Source of the DNA: an uncultured Eubacterium sp.
Lineage (GTDB): Bacteria > Bacillota > Clostridia > Lachnospirales > Lachnospiraceae
NCBI RefSeq assembly: GCF_937958975.1
Contig: NZ_CALGRE010000045.1
Location: forward strand, 190,068-254,067
Length of the DNA: 64,000 nucleotides
Reading direction: 5' to 3'
Numbering within the stretch: the stretch's first letter is position 1; each line of letters begins with the position of its first letter. The position numbers and the translations under genes are program-made. Of this stretch, positions 17,805-25,050 are shown piece after piece. The notes below the pieces were generated by a model that saw nothing but the letters and a program-made list of their open reading frames with translations, was not told the DNA's origin and did no database searches.

Positions 17805-17832
17805 AAAGGATGCATGTCTGCATCCTTTCCGC
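17805..17832 (+). terminator. Terminator of the antiporter gene
   Basis: AAAGGATGCA pairs with TGCATCCTTT around a short loop; the downstream T run is weak. Confidence 0.65.
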
Positions 17833-17861
17833 AAATATATTCTAATAATAAAAAAGGGAGG

Positions 17862-17942
17862 GAATCGGATTTCTCCGATTCTAAAAAAAAATTATGAAAA
17901 AACATAAACAAAAAGAGTAATAACTTTTGTTTATGTTTTTAT
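17862..17942. terminator. Two further hairpins before attL
   Basis: GAATCGGA/TCCGATTC (17862-17881) is followed by a long A/T-rich stem (17897-17913 with 17924-17940) ending in a T run. The second is a good terminator. The gene-free stretch 17790-18107 contains these hairpins, attL, the integrase terminator and the left arm sites, nothing else seen. Confidence 0.6.
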
Positions 17943-17982
17943 AATAATTTGAAATCGTGAAAAAAGAGTGATTTCCATGTAA

Positions 17983-18006
17983 AAAGATTATGAACAAGAT
18001 GTAAAA
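17983..18006. repeat. attL core of the prophage
   Basis: This 24-bp sequence starting AAAGATTATGAAC is repeated exactly at 51304-51327, and the integrase gene lies about 100 bp inside it. It marks the left end of the prophage. Confidence 0.9.
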
Positions 18007-18018
18007 CATTATACCCCG

Positions 18019-18044
18019 AAAATCCTTATATTTTCAGGGATTTT
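18019..18044 (-). terminator. Likely integrase terminator
   Basis: AAAATCC pairs with GGATTTT downstream of the integrase on the minus strand; the following T tract is short. Confidence 0.45.
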
Positions 18045-18049
18045 GAATT

Positions 18050-18104
18050 TTATAATTTGAGTAAATTCAAGTAAATTTGAGTTCGTAGTATACAGGTAGT
18101 ATAC
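18050..18104. repeat. Left integrase arm-type sites
   Basis: GTAGTATAC occurs twice with an 11-bp period (18085-18093, 18096-18104), preceded by TTATAATTTGAG. The same arrangement, in the same orientation, is found at the right end (51242-51261). In the excised circle the two arm pairs would flank the core. Confidence 0.65.
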
Positions 18105-18107
18105 AAA

Positions 18108-19196
18108 TTAATGATTAATTTTGGATATCTCTAAGAGCATTTTTTCTAAAGTGATTGTCGTATATACACCCTTGGTGATATCCTTTATTTTATGTCCGAT
18201 AATTCTTTTTGTAGTAGTTTCATCAGCTCCGGCATTGTGCATAAGAGTGGCAAAAGTATGTCTTGTGTCGTGCGGGAGATGTTCATAACCAAATAGCTGT
18301 AACGTGTACTCCTTTATCTTTCCTCGTAAAGTGCTGTCATTTCCCCTTTTTCCACTTATGTAACAATAAAGATAGTTCTCGTTTTTGCTCAAAAAATTTT
18401 TGATAAAAGGTAAAATACATTCGCAGAGAGGTATTATTCTGTCGATTCCGGCAGCAGTTTTTACACCGCCGACCATGTATCTCTGTTCGGGAAATACATT
18501 TTTAGATTCGATAGAGATAAACTCTTCAATACGAACACCAGTGTAAATCATACAAAGAAGCACTTGAGCCAATTCGTTATTTTTGTTTTTCCATAGTGTC
18601 TCTATCTCGCAAGTGGTAAAAATTCGATGTCGTTCTACATTGGAAACATTTCCTTTAAAATTACAAAATCTTGAGTAATCTTTATCAATCTCCTTGATAG
18701 AGATAGCGTATTCAAAAACCCCTTTTAAGATTACAGAGTTATGGTCCATCGTAGCTTGACTTCTTGTAGCAAGATTATCTAAACAGTCTTGAATCACAGC
18801 GGATGTGATATCAGAGATGGGAATATTATGCAATGCAGACAATCTTTTAAAAGCATATTTGTAAATGTGTTTTTCCTCACCTTTGTATTTAAAATTAATC
18901 CACTCATAATATAACGCGCTAAAGGTTTTCGATTTTGGCCTTACAAGATTATATTGTTCGTACAATTTTGGGTTTTTTGAAGCTTCTTTTTGAAGATTGT
19001 ACAGATTTCTAAACTGTTCTGCTTCTTTGAAGGTTTCAAAATAGTTTAAATATTTAAATTTCTGTCTTGTATTGCCGTTGCTATCTGTTGCAACCCCGAT
19101 GGTTATTCTAACACCGTAAGGCTTTCTTCTGTTTTTGCCTAGAAAAACGACACTTCCATCACCGTTGGAATTTTTCAAAGGTTTCTTTCGTGACAC
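18108..19196 (-). CDS. int: Tyrosine recombinase, phage integrase
   Basis: 362 aa from the GTG at 19196, chosen because AGGGGGTGAT lies just upstream; the longer frame to 19247 has no ribosome site. An N-terminal arm-binding AP2-like region (GVRITIG..., about 10-55) and a SAM-like core-binding domain (about 90-185) precede the catalytic domain. Catalytic residues are R222 (YTGVRIEEF), K246, H309 and R312 (HDTRHTF), H335 (IGHK) and nucleophile Y345 (GVYTTIT). It catalyses integration and excision between attP and attB. It lies next to attL. Confidence 0.95.
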   Translation of the reverse strand: MSRKKPLKNSNGDGSVVFLGKNRRKPYGVRITIGVATDSNGNTRQKFKYLNYFETFKEAEQFRNLYNLQKEASKNPKLYEQYNLVRPKSKTFSALYYEWINFKYKGEEKHIYKYAFKRLSALHNIPISDITSAVIQDCLDNLATRSQATMDHNSVILKGVFEYAISIKEIDKDYSRFCNFKGNVSNVERHRIFTTCEIETLWKNKNNELAQVLLCMIYTGVRIEEFISIESKNVFPEQRYMVGGVKTAAGIDRIIPLCECILPFIKNFLSKNENYLYCYISGKRGNDSTLRGKIKEYTLQLFGYEHLPHDTRHTFATLMHNAGADETTTKRIIGHKIKDITKGVYTTITLEKMLLEISKINH

Positions 19197-19231
19197 AGTA
19201 TCACCCCCTTCTGTTTGTGAATTAAAAAATA

Positions 19232-19330
19232 ACACTGTCTTTGACAAACAGTGTATAGAAGTGATACAATACTACTTGTTCAGGGTGATATTGTATCACT
19301 TAGAGTTGTCTGTAAAGGACAACTCTTTTT
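19232..19330. promoter_or_regulatory. Three consecutive hairpins in the integrase upstream region
   Basis: CACTG/CAGTG near 19232-19253, a 13-bp stem (19259-19271 with 19289-19301), and AGAGTTGTC/GACAACTCT followed by a T run on the plus strand (19302-19330). The last is a plus-strand terminator with no plus-strand gene in front of it, so either it guards int from read-through or it ends a small RNA. Confidence 0.45.
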
Positions 19331-19406
19331 CTGTTTAAGTTAAAATTTCGATAACAAAACATACTATAAAACTTATCTCATGTAAAATCAATCATGTATT
19401 AGAGTA

Positions 19407-19523
19407 TTAAATATTTTTACTAGTAAGTTCGAGCCACTTGGTAACAAAGTTGTAGATATAGTTTATATCAAGTTCATTATCTAAAGATTGTATTATTATA
19501 ATAAGTTTTTCTTTCGTCTCCAT
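19407..19523 (-). CDS. 38-aa phage small protein
   Basis: The frame starts METKEKLIII, has GGAAGGAGAG 5 bp before the ATG, and ends LELTSKNI. It resembles the short regulator-like proteins often found between integrase and repressor in Clostridia prophages. One amphipathic helix is likely. Function unknown. Confidence 0.5.
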   Translation of the reverse strand: METKEKLIIIIQSLDNELDINYIYNFVTKWLELTSKNI

Positions 19524-19542
19524 AATCTCTCCTTCCAAAAAA

Positions 19543-19600
19543 AATAGGAGCAACACATAAGATTATACTAATCTCATTGTATTACTCCATGTATCGTCAA
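19543..19600 (-). terminator. Imperfect terminator on the minus strand
   Basis: An interrupted stem GGAG..ACA..GAGATT with AATCTT..TGT..CTCC is followed on the minus strand by a T run, just before the 38-aa gene. Confidence 0.4.
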
Positions 19601-19684
19601 TCATCCTCGTACCCCCTCGAAATTCATAAACTAATATTGATTATAAGTAGTAAAAATATACTTGTAAATATTTCAAGCGAATTT

Positions 19685-19700
19685 ATCCAGTATACTGGAT
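19685..19700. promoter_or_regulatory. Perfect 16-bp palindrome
   Basis: ATCCAGTATACTGGAT is its own reverse complement, without a loop, 6 bp after the stop of the small XRE gene. Its form suits binding of a dimeric repressor. Confidence 0.45.
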
Positions 19701-19706
19701 GAGAAG

Positions 19707-19925
19707 TTAGATATCAATATATAAATCTTTTATTTTGCAATCGAGGGCAATAGCGAGTTTTTTCAACGTTTCCAAAGTGGGGGAATTAACACCGTTTTCA
19801 ATATTGTTGATAGAGCTGCCGCTAATACCACTTTTTTTAGAAAGTTCCTCACATGTATAACCCTTTTTTATTCGTATTTCATACAATAAAATTTCAATAG
19901 TGGTTTTATTATCTTTCGTAAACAT
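19707..19925 (-). CDS. Small XRE-family regulator of the lysogeny region
   Basis: 72 aa, essentially one HTH domain: YEIRIKKGYTCEELSKKSGISGSSINNIENGVNSPTLETL, the classic single-domain Xre form. It diverges from the K+ channel gene; the 105 bp between them should hold both promoters. It may control the channel or lysogeny genes. Confidence 0.8.
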   Translation of the reverse strand: MFTKDNKTTIEILLYEIRIKKGYTCEELSKKSGISGSSINNIENGVNSPTLETLKKLAIALDCKIKDLYIDI

Positions 19926-20030
19926 ACTTTTATTATAATGTAAAAATATGCAGAATTTTACTGGTAAATAATGGAAATTAAAGGTATATTATAAAGAGAC
20001 AAACATTACAATCTTTCCGGAGGAAAATGT

Positions 20031-20780
20031 ATGAAAAAAATAACTAAAGACAAAAATATTTCTCGTATAAAAAATATTTATAATTGTAGCATAACGGTTA
20101 TGGCAATTGTATCAGTGGTGTTTGCTATAATAGACATGATATCTTATTTAACATACTGGGAAAGTATTTTAGATACAATTATATATTTTATTTTTGTAAT
20201 TGATTACAGTATTCGTTTTTTTAAAAGTGATAACAAAAGATTGTTTGTTAAACGCAATGTATTAGACTTAGTTGCTATCGTTCCATTTAATTCTGTGTTC
20301 AGGGCATTTAGAATATTTAAAATTGGAAAAGTAGCTAAAATATTGAAATTACTTAAACTAACAAAAGTTGTTGTTAGAGGTGCTAGAAGTTTTGAAAAAA
20401 TAAAAAGATTTCTATATACAAATGGATTTAAATATGTTTTGCTACTTGCTTTGGTTTCGATATTGGGCGGCTCGGTGGCTATTATGTATGTTGAGGAAAT
20501 GGATTTTGTAAATGCATTATGGTGGGCATTTGTGACAACGACAACAGTTGGATATGGAGACATATCTCCGACAACTGGATTAGGCAAAGTTGTAGCTTGC
20601 GTTTTAATGATTGTTGGAATAGGGTTTATAGGCTCACTCACAAGTACAATTACATCGTTTTTCCTTGGAAATTCAAATGAAAAAATACACGAAGATAATT
20701 CTAAAGTGCAAATGTGTCTTGTACTGTATAATGAATTAAATGATAGTGAAAAAGAAAAGTTTAAAATGTATATAAAATAG
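20031..20780 (+). CDS. Voltage-gated-type potassium channel carried by the prophage
   Basis: 249 aa with the full architecture of a six-helix channel: S1-S4 (about 20-115) with a basic S4-like stretch (R91, R94, K97, K100, K104), S5, a pore loop with the K+ filter TVGYGD at 172-177, and S6 (KVVACVLMIVGIGFIGSLTS). A short cytoplasmic C-terminus follows. It should pass K+ across the host membrane. A CCGGAGG site precedes the ATG. It lies in the lysogeny region with its own terminator, the position of a lysogenic conversion gene. Confidence 0.92.
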   Translation: MKKITKDKNISRIKNIYNCSITVMAIVSVVFAIIDMISYLTYWESILDTIIYFIFVIDYSIRFFKSDNKRLFVKRNVLDLVAIVPFNSVFRAFRIFKIGKVAKILKLLKLTKVVVRGARSFEKIKRFLYTNGFKYVLLLALVSILGGSVAIMYVEEMDFVNALWWAFVTTTTVGYGDISPTTGLGKVVACVLMIVGIGFIGSLTSTITSFFLGNSNEKIHEDNSKVQMCLVLYNELNDSEKEKFKMYIK

Positions 20781-20797
20781 TTATGTTAATTATAAAT

Positions 20798-20845
20798 AAA
20801 AATGGTGTTTCAAAAATCTATTAATCTTTTGAAACACCATTTTTA
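20798..20845. terminator. Bidirectional terminator
   Basis: A long stem (20798-20815 with 20827-20845) separates the K+ channel gene from the convergent repressor gene. Confidence 0.85.
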
Positions 20846-20846
20846 T

Positions 20847-21176
20847 TTATTTTTCGGCAAGTCTTTTGGTTATATATTTAATGTATTTTATATCCTCATC
20901 TGACAATTTATTAAAGTTCTTAATAAAATCCATGTGATAAAAACCAAATTCAGCAAGTGCGGAACCATCTTCGGCAGGAGTTGTTTTCTTACCAGTTATC
21001 AGGTAATCAACAGTAACACCAAAGTAATCTGCTATTTTTTGCATTTTATCTTGTTTGGGAGTGCTTCGTCCCATTTTCCAATCAGTCAACGTGGAAGATG
21101 ATATCCCGGTGGCCTTTGATACATCAAAAGGTTTAAGTCCTGCATTCTTAAGCAATTCTTGAAAAATTTCGTACAT
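20847..21176 (-). CDS. Phage repressor, XRE family (CI-like)
   Basis: 109 aa from the ATG at 21176, which has AAAGGAG 4 bp upstream; longer frames lack a site. The HTH is LLKNAGLKPFDVSKATGISSSTLTDWKMGRSTPKQDKMQ, followed by a C-terminal oligomerisation part (about 75-109). It diverges from the Cro-like gene with four operator-like sites in between, so it is the likely lysogeny repressor. There is no LexA-type protease domain; induction would need another route. Confidence 0.85.
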   Translation of the reverse strand: MYEIFQELLKNAGLKPFDVSKATGISSSTLTDWKMGRSTPKQDKMQKIADYFGVTVDYLITGKKTTPAEDGSALAEFGFYHMDFIKNFNKLSDEDIKYIKYITKRLAEK

Positions 21177-21200
21177 AAATCTCCTTTCACAAAATAAATC

Positions 21201-21346
21201 TCGGAAATGCGAAAAAACATATTGACAATACCGGAAAACCACAGTAATATAAAAATATATTTTACGGAAAGCCGAGAAAATCAGAATATGTATAAAGATT
21301 TTTTTAAAATAAGATTGTGGTAACTCATATTATAACGGTTTTCCGT
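21201..21346. promoter_or_regulatory. Lysis-lysogeny switch: four operators and early promoter
   Basis: Four 12-bp sites fit ACGG-N4-CCGT: 21201-21212, 21231-21242, 21264-21275 and a perfect one at 21335-21346. A rightward promoter (TTGACA 21222-21227, 17 bp, TAATAT 21245-21250) has one site inside its spacer and another at the start of the transcript. This is the expected design for repressor/Cro competition. Confidence 0.75.
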
Positions 21347-21372
21347 AAATATCACAATAGAAAGGAGAAAAA

Positions 21373-21570
21373 ATGTATAAAAAATTTCAAGAGCTTTTGG
21401 AAGAAAGACAGTTAACAATATGTAAGGTTGCAAAAGAAGTAGGAATTGCTGCCTCCACTTTATATGATTGGAAAAATGGAAAAAGCACTCCAAAAGCAAA
21501 CAAATTGAAACTGTTGGCAGACTACTTTGAGGTAGACATTAATTATTTTTTAGAGAAACAGGAAGCATAA
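21373..21570 (+). CDS. Cro-like XRE regulator
   Basis: 65 aa: MYKKFQELLEERQLTICKV with HTH VGIAASTLYDWKNGKSTPK and LADYFEVDINYFLE. It is a close paralogue of the gene at 22093 and shares the WK-G(K/R)S-PK motif with the repressor. It is the first gene of the early operon, with AGAAAGGAG upstream. Confidence 0.82.
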   Translation: MYKKFQELLEERQLTICKVAKEVGIAASTLYDWKNGKSTPKANKLKLLADYFEVDINYFLEKQEA

Positions 21571-21620
21571 GCAACCAAAAGCAAAAAAGCAGCAGGAGTT
21601 TAGAAAGGAGAAAAGATAAG

Positions 21621-21773
21621 ATGCCAGAGATAATAGTAAATGCAATGGAAGAATTTGCCTTAAGAGTTCTTAAAGGTGGTGCAAACGTAACACCACAAGA
21701 AACAGCAATATTGCCGGAGATTTTAGAAAAAATAAAATCTTCCGACAGAGACACTACCGGAAGAAAGAATTAA
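21621..21773 (+). CDS. 50-aa early protein
   Basis: MPEIIVNAMEEFALRVLKG begins a short acidic helical protein ending TGRKN. A GAAAGGAG site lies upstream. Its end overlaps by 4 bp the end of the convergent gene. No family recognised. Confidence 0.55.
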   Translation: MPEIIVNAMEEFALRVLKGGANVTPQETAILPEILEKIKSSDRDTTGRKN

Positions 21774-21982
21774 TTATCTTTAAGAATTTCAGATAAAGAT
21801 AATTTAAGAGCTTCTTTTAATAATTGGTTATTAAGCTGAATAGAGTTTTTCACTCTTAACCAGCTGTGTTCATCAGCAAATGCGGCAGGGTACAATTCTC
21901 TTTCAATTTGAGTTGACCATAAAGTAAAAGCCTTATCAAAAGAAGTATCAATGATTTGAGATATGTCTTTTTTATCAGACAT
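21770..21982 (-). CDS. 70-aa protein encoded against the early operon
   Basis: The ATG at 21982 has AAGGAGG 8 bp upstream. The protein (MSDKKDISQIIDTSFDKAF...) is helical with ELYPAAFADEHSWLRVKNSI in the middle. It lies antisense between two early genes, so it is likely expressed in the lysogen. Function unknown. Confidence 0.6.
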   Translation of the reverse strand: MSDKKDISQIIDTSFDKAFTLWSTQIERELYPAAFADEHSWLRVKNSIQLNNQLLKEALKLSLSEILKDN

Positions 21983-22092
21983 GATAATCACCTCCTTATA
22001 TTAAAATTTTAATTTTGATATTAAAAGTATATCACAAATGTGAAGTATACACAAGCAATAGTATTTATATTAGAGATAAAGAGGTAAGAGAA

Positions 22093-22281
22093 TTGTATAA
22101 AAAAATAGACAAATTGCTAAAAGAAAGAGGAATAACGGCTTATCAAGTATCAAAAGATACAGGAATCGCACAATCCGTTATTTCGGGATGGAAGTCGGGT
22201 AGAAGTAAACCTAAGGTAGATAAGCTAAAGTTATTAGCAGATTATTTTAACGTAGATATTAATTATTTTTTAGAAGAATAG
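22093..22281 (+). CDS. Second Cro-like XRE regulator
   Basis: 62 aa from the TTG at 22093. This start aligns exactly with the paralogue at 21373 (YKK-(I/F)-(D/Q)-(K/E)LL) and has GAGG 9 bp upstream; a longer frame from 22015 adds unrelated residues. HTH: TGIAQSVISGWKSGRSKPK; tail DYFNVDINYFLEE is nearly the same as in the first copy. It is probably a tandem duplication with altered recognition helix. Confidence 0.75.
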   Translation: MYKKIDKLLKERGITAYQVSKDTGIAQSVISGWKSGRSKPKVDKLKLLADYFNVDINYFLEE

Positions 22282-22294
22282 GAAGGAGGAAAAG

Positions 22295-22471
22295 GTGAAG
22301 ATAATTTTTGTTGTGCTATTAGTGGGTGTAATGATTAAATGCATATTTAATAAGATTGCATTCATTGCCCTGTCTATGTATGTGAAAGAAAAGTGTGGTA
22401 TTCCAACCGATGAAGAGTTGAAGGCATACACAAACAGAGCAATTAGAAAATATTTTCATATTACAAAATGA
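22295..22471 (+). CDS. 58-aa membrane-anchored early protein
   Basis: GTG start after GGAGGAAAAG. One hydrophobic N-terminal segment (IIFVVLLVGVMIKCIFNKIAFI region) is followed by a soluble tail with PTDEELKAYTNRAI. Small proteins of this form are common in Clostridia prophage early operons. Function unknown. Confidence 0.55.
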   Translation: MKIIFVVLLVGVMIKCIFNKIAFIALSMYVKEKCGIPTDEELKAYTNRAIRKYFHITK

Positions 22472-22625
22472 TGTTTTATCAATTCAGTTATAACACCAGT
22501 TGCAATCTGAGTGAAAGCACCGATAGATGAAGAACCGACTTTAGAACTCAGCTCCGGCATGAGCCTGTAAATAAAGTATAGGAGAAAAAATATGGAAAAG
22601 CAACAACAGTAAGAAAGGAAGAAAG

Positions 22626-22826
22626 ATGAATGGATATTTTGAACAAAACCTCAAAACAGAAAACAATCAAAACAAAGGAATATTAAATATTAGCGTTACC
22701 AATATCAATGAATTTAAAGATTTAATAGAAAAAGCAACTAAAGAAGCCCATCAATTAAACGAAACAATTGACAGACTTAATACATTTCATTTGCAAGTTG
22801 AGTTTTTGACAAAAGATTCTATTTAG
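22626..22826 (+). CDS. 66-aa coiled-coil early protein
   Basis: The C-terminal two thirds (INEFKDLIEKATKEAHQLNETIDRLNTFH) should form a helix or coiled coil. GAAAGGAAGAAAG lies upstream, and a six-codon mini-frame with its own ribosome site (22591) precedes it. It ends 8 bp into the end of the convergent DUF4145 gene. Confidence 0.6.
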   Translation: MNGYFEQNLKTENNQNKGILNISVTNINEFKDLIEKATKEAHQLNETIDRLNTFHLQVEFLTKDSI

Positions 22827-23508
22827 ATTCTATTGTTGCAGCATCTTCGGTAATCAAAACCATGCTAATAAAGTAAACAATAGCATCAATAAAATGCTTC
22901 ATATCATTAATATCTCGACCATCTTGTTTGCGAAGATAATGAGCCTCGTCATTACCAAGCCACGCAGAACGAGTAGCTAAAATTTTAATACGACTATCAT
23001 CAATGTAAAAATTAATGCATTGAGCCAAAGACATAGATTTAATTTTACTTTCGTTATCGGGAAATTTATGTATAGCAAAATCTTTTATTAAAAATTCTAA
23101 GGCTTTGCGAAAACCAATTCCGGCAATTTCATCAAGTCGGCTTGATTCAGCAGCAAGGGCTTGATTATAAATTTTATCAAACTGAGGTGATAAAGAAACG
23201 ATTGCTTTTTCAAAAACTTTTTTATCAAACTCATATGGTTCAGAAATAATAAATTTATCCATGTCAAACGATATTATCTGAAAAGAATGGTCACAGTTTT
23301 TTCTCACAGAATATTTAGAGATAAATGTATTATTACAACTTTGACAATAGTTAAAAACACTTGCTTCAAAATAAGAATTGAGCGATGAAGCAATATACAC
23401 TGGCGAAATAGTAGTTTTGCAAATGGGACAAACATTCGCTCCTTCAAAGTTAAATGTATGCGGCACTGAATCGACACTGTTATAGGTAAGTTTAACACTT
23501 TTTTTCAT
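22819..23508 (-). CDS. DUF4145-domain protein with zinc ribbon
   Basis: 229 aa. An N-terminal Cys4 ribbon (CPIC at about 27-30; CQSC at about 55-58) precedes a helical DUF4145 domain recognised by AESSRLDEIAGIGFRKALEFLIKDF (about 119-143) and a C-terminal helix bundle with GNDEAHYLRK. DUF4145 occurs with restriction and other defence genes. It is transcribed against the early operon and so is probably on in the lysogen. The ATG has a GGGAG-type site. A role in superinfection exclusion is inference. Confidence 0.75.
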   Translation of the reverse strand: MKKSVKLTYNSVDSVPHTFNFEGANVCPICKTTISPVYIASSLNSYFEASVFNYCQSCNNTFISKYSVRKNCDHSFQIISFDMDKFIISEPYEFDKKVFEKAIVSLSPQFDKIYNQALAAESSRLDEIAGIGFRKALEFLIKDFAIHKFPDNESKIKSMSLAQCINFYIDDSRIKILATRSAWLGNDEAHYLRKQDGRDINDMKHFIDAIVYFISMVLITEDAATIESK

Positions 23509-23608
23509 TTAAATAACTCCCCTTTCGTGTTTAGTTAATTACACTCATGAGTTAAGTATAAAAAGATAACAGAGAAATGACAAGAAAAAATTGAAAGGAT
23601 ATTCGCGA

Positions 23609-23896
23609 ATGGCAAAGATAAAAAGTGCGCTGGTAGACAGTATGGAAATATGTTTCGAGTGCGGAAGTCCGTACGCAGAATGCCATCACATACTGTTTGG
23701 TTCGTTTCAAAAGAAATACTGTACGAAATACAAGTTATATCTACCGCTTTGTGCATATCATCACAAAGGAAATAACGGTCCGCATATGAATTATGAAAAA
23801 AATCTTGAATACAAGAAAATGGCACAAGAGTATTACGAAAAAAACATAGGAAGCAGAGAACAGTTTATGAGTGAGTTTGGAAAAAACTATTTGTAA
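23609..23896 (+). CDS. HNH-like phage protein
   Basis: 95 aa from the ATG at 23609, which has AAAGGA upstream. CFECGSPYAECHHI followed by LPLCAYHHKGNNG gives paired Cys and His residues like an HNH/zinc nuclease fold, and the tail is helical. It resembles small recombination-associated nucleases of phages, without certainty. Confidence 0.6.
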   Translation: MAKIKSALVDSMEICFECGSPYAECHHILFGSFQKKYCTKYKLYLPLCAYHHKGNNGPHMNYEKNLEYKKMAQEYYEKNIGSREQFMSEFGKNYL

Positions 23897-23911
23897 CAAA
23901 AAAATAACAAT

Positions 23912-24011
23912 TTAAAGTCCGTTCTGAAAGGGATGTCAAAAATATGCTCTCATATTACCCTTTGTATTTTTCCCCTTTTTAAATTGGCATCCCTTTCAGA
24001 GCGGATTTTAA
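23912..24011 (+). ncRNA. 28-bp hairpin with wobble pairs, candidate structured RNA
   Basis: The arm at 23912-23939 pairs with 23984-24011. Of 28 positions 25 are Watson-Crick and the other three are G-U in RNA, so an RNA copy would pair end to end, with a 44-nt loop. It lies between two early genes and is not followed by a T run, so it is not an ordinary terminator. Confidence 0.55.
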
Positions 24012-24042
24012 GGACAAACAGCAAGAAAAAGGAGGAATAAAA

Positions 24043-24228
24043 ATGAAAAAGGTCACAACAAAACAAGCTGCGGAAATTCTAGGAATACCAATTTTAAGTC
24101 TGCAATGGGGGATAAGAAATGGAAATATTCCGATTGGGACATATTTAATAAGACCCGGAAAGAAAAGAGGAAGTTACCACATTGTTCCTGAGAAATTGAA
24201 TCAGTACGCAGGTAAAAAAGTAGTTTAA
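24043..24228 (+). CDS. MerR/excisionase-type small DNA-binding protein
   Basis: 61 aa: VTTKQAAEILGIPILSLQWGIRNGNIPIGTYLIRPG is the winged-helix pattern of excisionase-family proteins (QAAE-LG...). AAGGAGG lies upstream. It may act as the excisionase (Xis) for the integrase or as an early regulator. Confidence 0.7.
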   Translation: MKKVTTKQAAEILGIPILSLQWGIRNGNIPIGTYLIRPGKKRGSYHIVPEKLNQYAGKKVV

Positions 24229-24249
24229 AAACAGAAAGGAAGACAAAAA

Positions 24250-24375
24250 ATGTTAACGAGTGAATTATTTGAAGAAATTGTTGAGAATGTACAGATTGAA
24301 GAAACAGAAGAACAGAAGTTAAAAGAAATACTTATCAGTCACGATGGGGAGTTTCTTTGTGACGACATGGAATAA
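24250..24375 (+). CDS. 41-aa acidic early protein
   Basis: MLTSELFEEIVENVQIEET begins a strongly acidic short protein ending CDDME, with a GAAAGGAAG site upstream. No family recognised. Confidence 0.5.
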   Translation: MLTSELFEEIVENVQIEETEEQKLKEILISHDGEFLCDDME

Positions 24376-24411
24376 TAAGAAATAATAACGTAGAAATGAA
24401 AAGGAGAAAAC

Positions 24412-24726
24412 ATGCACGAAAACAGAATTGAAGTAAAAGAAATAAAGAAAGAGCCTGAGTGTACAGCAATACACTCAAGCTATAAGGTAAAAAAAGATTC
24501 AAACAAAGTATATCACAGAAGATATAAAAAGTTCAAGAGGATAAATACAGCAAAAAATATGATTACAGGAATTGTAACATCATTTTTGCTAGCAGAATAT
24601 GGATGGATTGTAACAGACAGCATGCTTAAATATGCTATCGGAATAGCCGGATGGGCAGTGATGGCAGCACTGGTGCTGAATGAAGTAGACAAATTTATAT
24701 ACTATCTGACTGGAGGGGAGCGATGA
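24412..24726 (+). CDS. Two-helix membrane early protein
   Basis: 104 aa. A basic N-terminal half (VYHRRYKKFKR) is followed by two membrane segments (about 50-66 and 72-92). AAAGGAG lies upstream. It overlaps the next gene by 4 bp (ATGA). Function unknown. Confidence 0.6.
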   Translation: MHENRIEVKEIKKEPECTAIHSSYKVKKDSNKVYHRRYKKFKRINTAKNMITGIVTSFLLAEYGWIVTDSMLKYAIGIAGWAVMAALVLNEVDKFIYYLTGGER

Positions 24727-24977
24727 ACACATACGGAAGAACAACGAAAACATATCCGTACTTTCCAAGGTGCATTTATTCCGAGAATGAAGGCATATGT
24801 GATGTTGAGAAAAAACATTTGAGTGAAGAAGAAAAAGAAAAATTAGATTTTAAGTTTATGAAAGAAAAGTGTCAATGTAAAAGATGTATTGAAAAAAGAG
24901 AAACAAGAAAAAAACTGGTTGAATGTTTAAAAGAGCAGGGAGCTACAGAGGTGCTCAAAATGCTTGGAGAAGTATAA
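24723..24977 (+). CDS. 84-aa Cys-containing early protein
   Basis: CIY..GICD and KCQCKRCIEKR suggest a metal-binding region; the C-terminus is helical. Coupled to the upstream gene by an ATGA overlap with a GGAGGGG site. No family recognised. Confidence 0.55.
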   Translation: MNTYGRTTKTYPYFPRCIYSENEGICDVEKKHLSEEEKEKLDFKFMKEKCQCKRCIEKRETRKKLVECLKEQGATEVLKMLGEV

Positions 24978-25050
24978 AAAGGGAAAAGGAGAAATAAAAG
25001 ATGAAAAAACCGGAACATGCAAATTCTATGAAAAGGATACAGGTGTAAAG

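Noticed and set aside
22456..22560. A 34-codon minus-strand frame starting MPELSSKVGSS in the early operon
   Set aside because: No ribosome site, and it overlaps the end of a supported plus-strand gene.
24964..25050. Extending the gene at 25051 back to TTG 24964
   Set aside because: The strong ribosome site in this stretch belongs to an ATG in another frame, and the TTG lies inside the previous gene.
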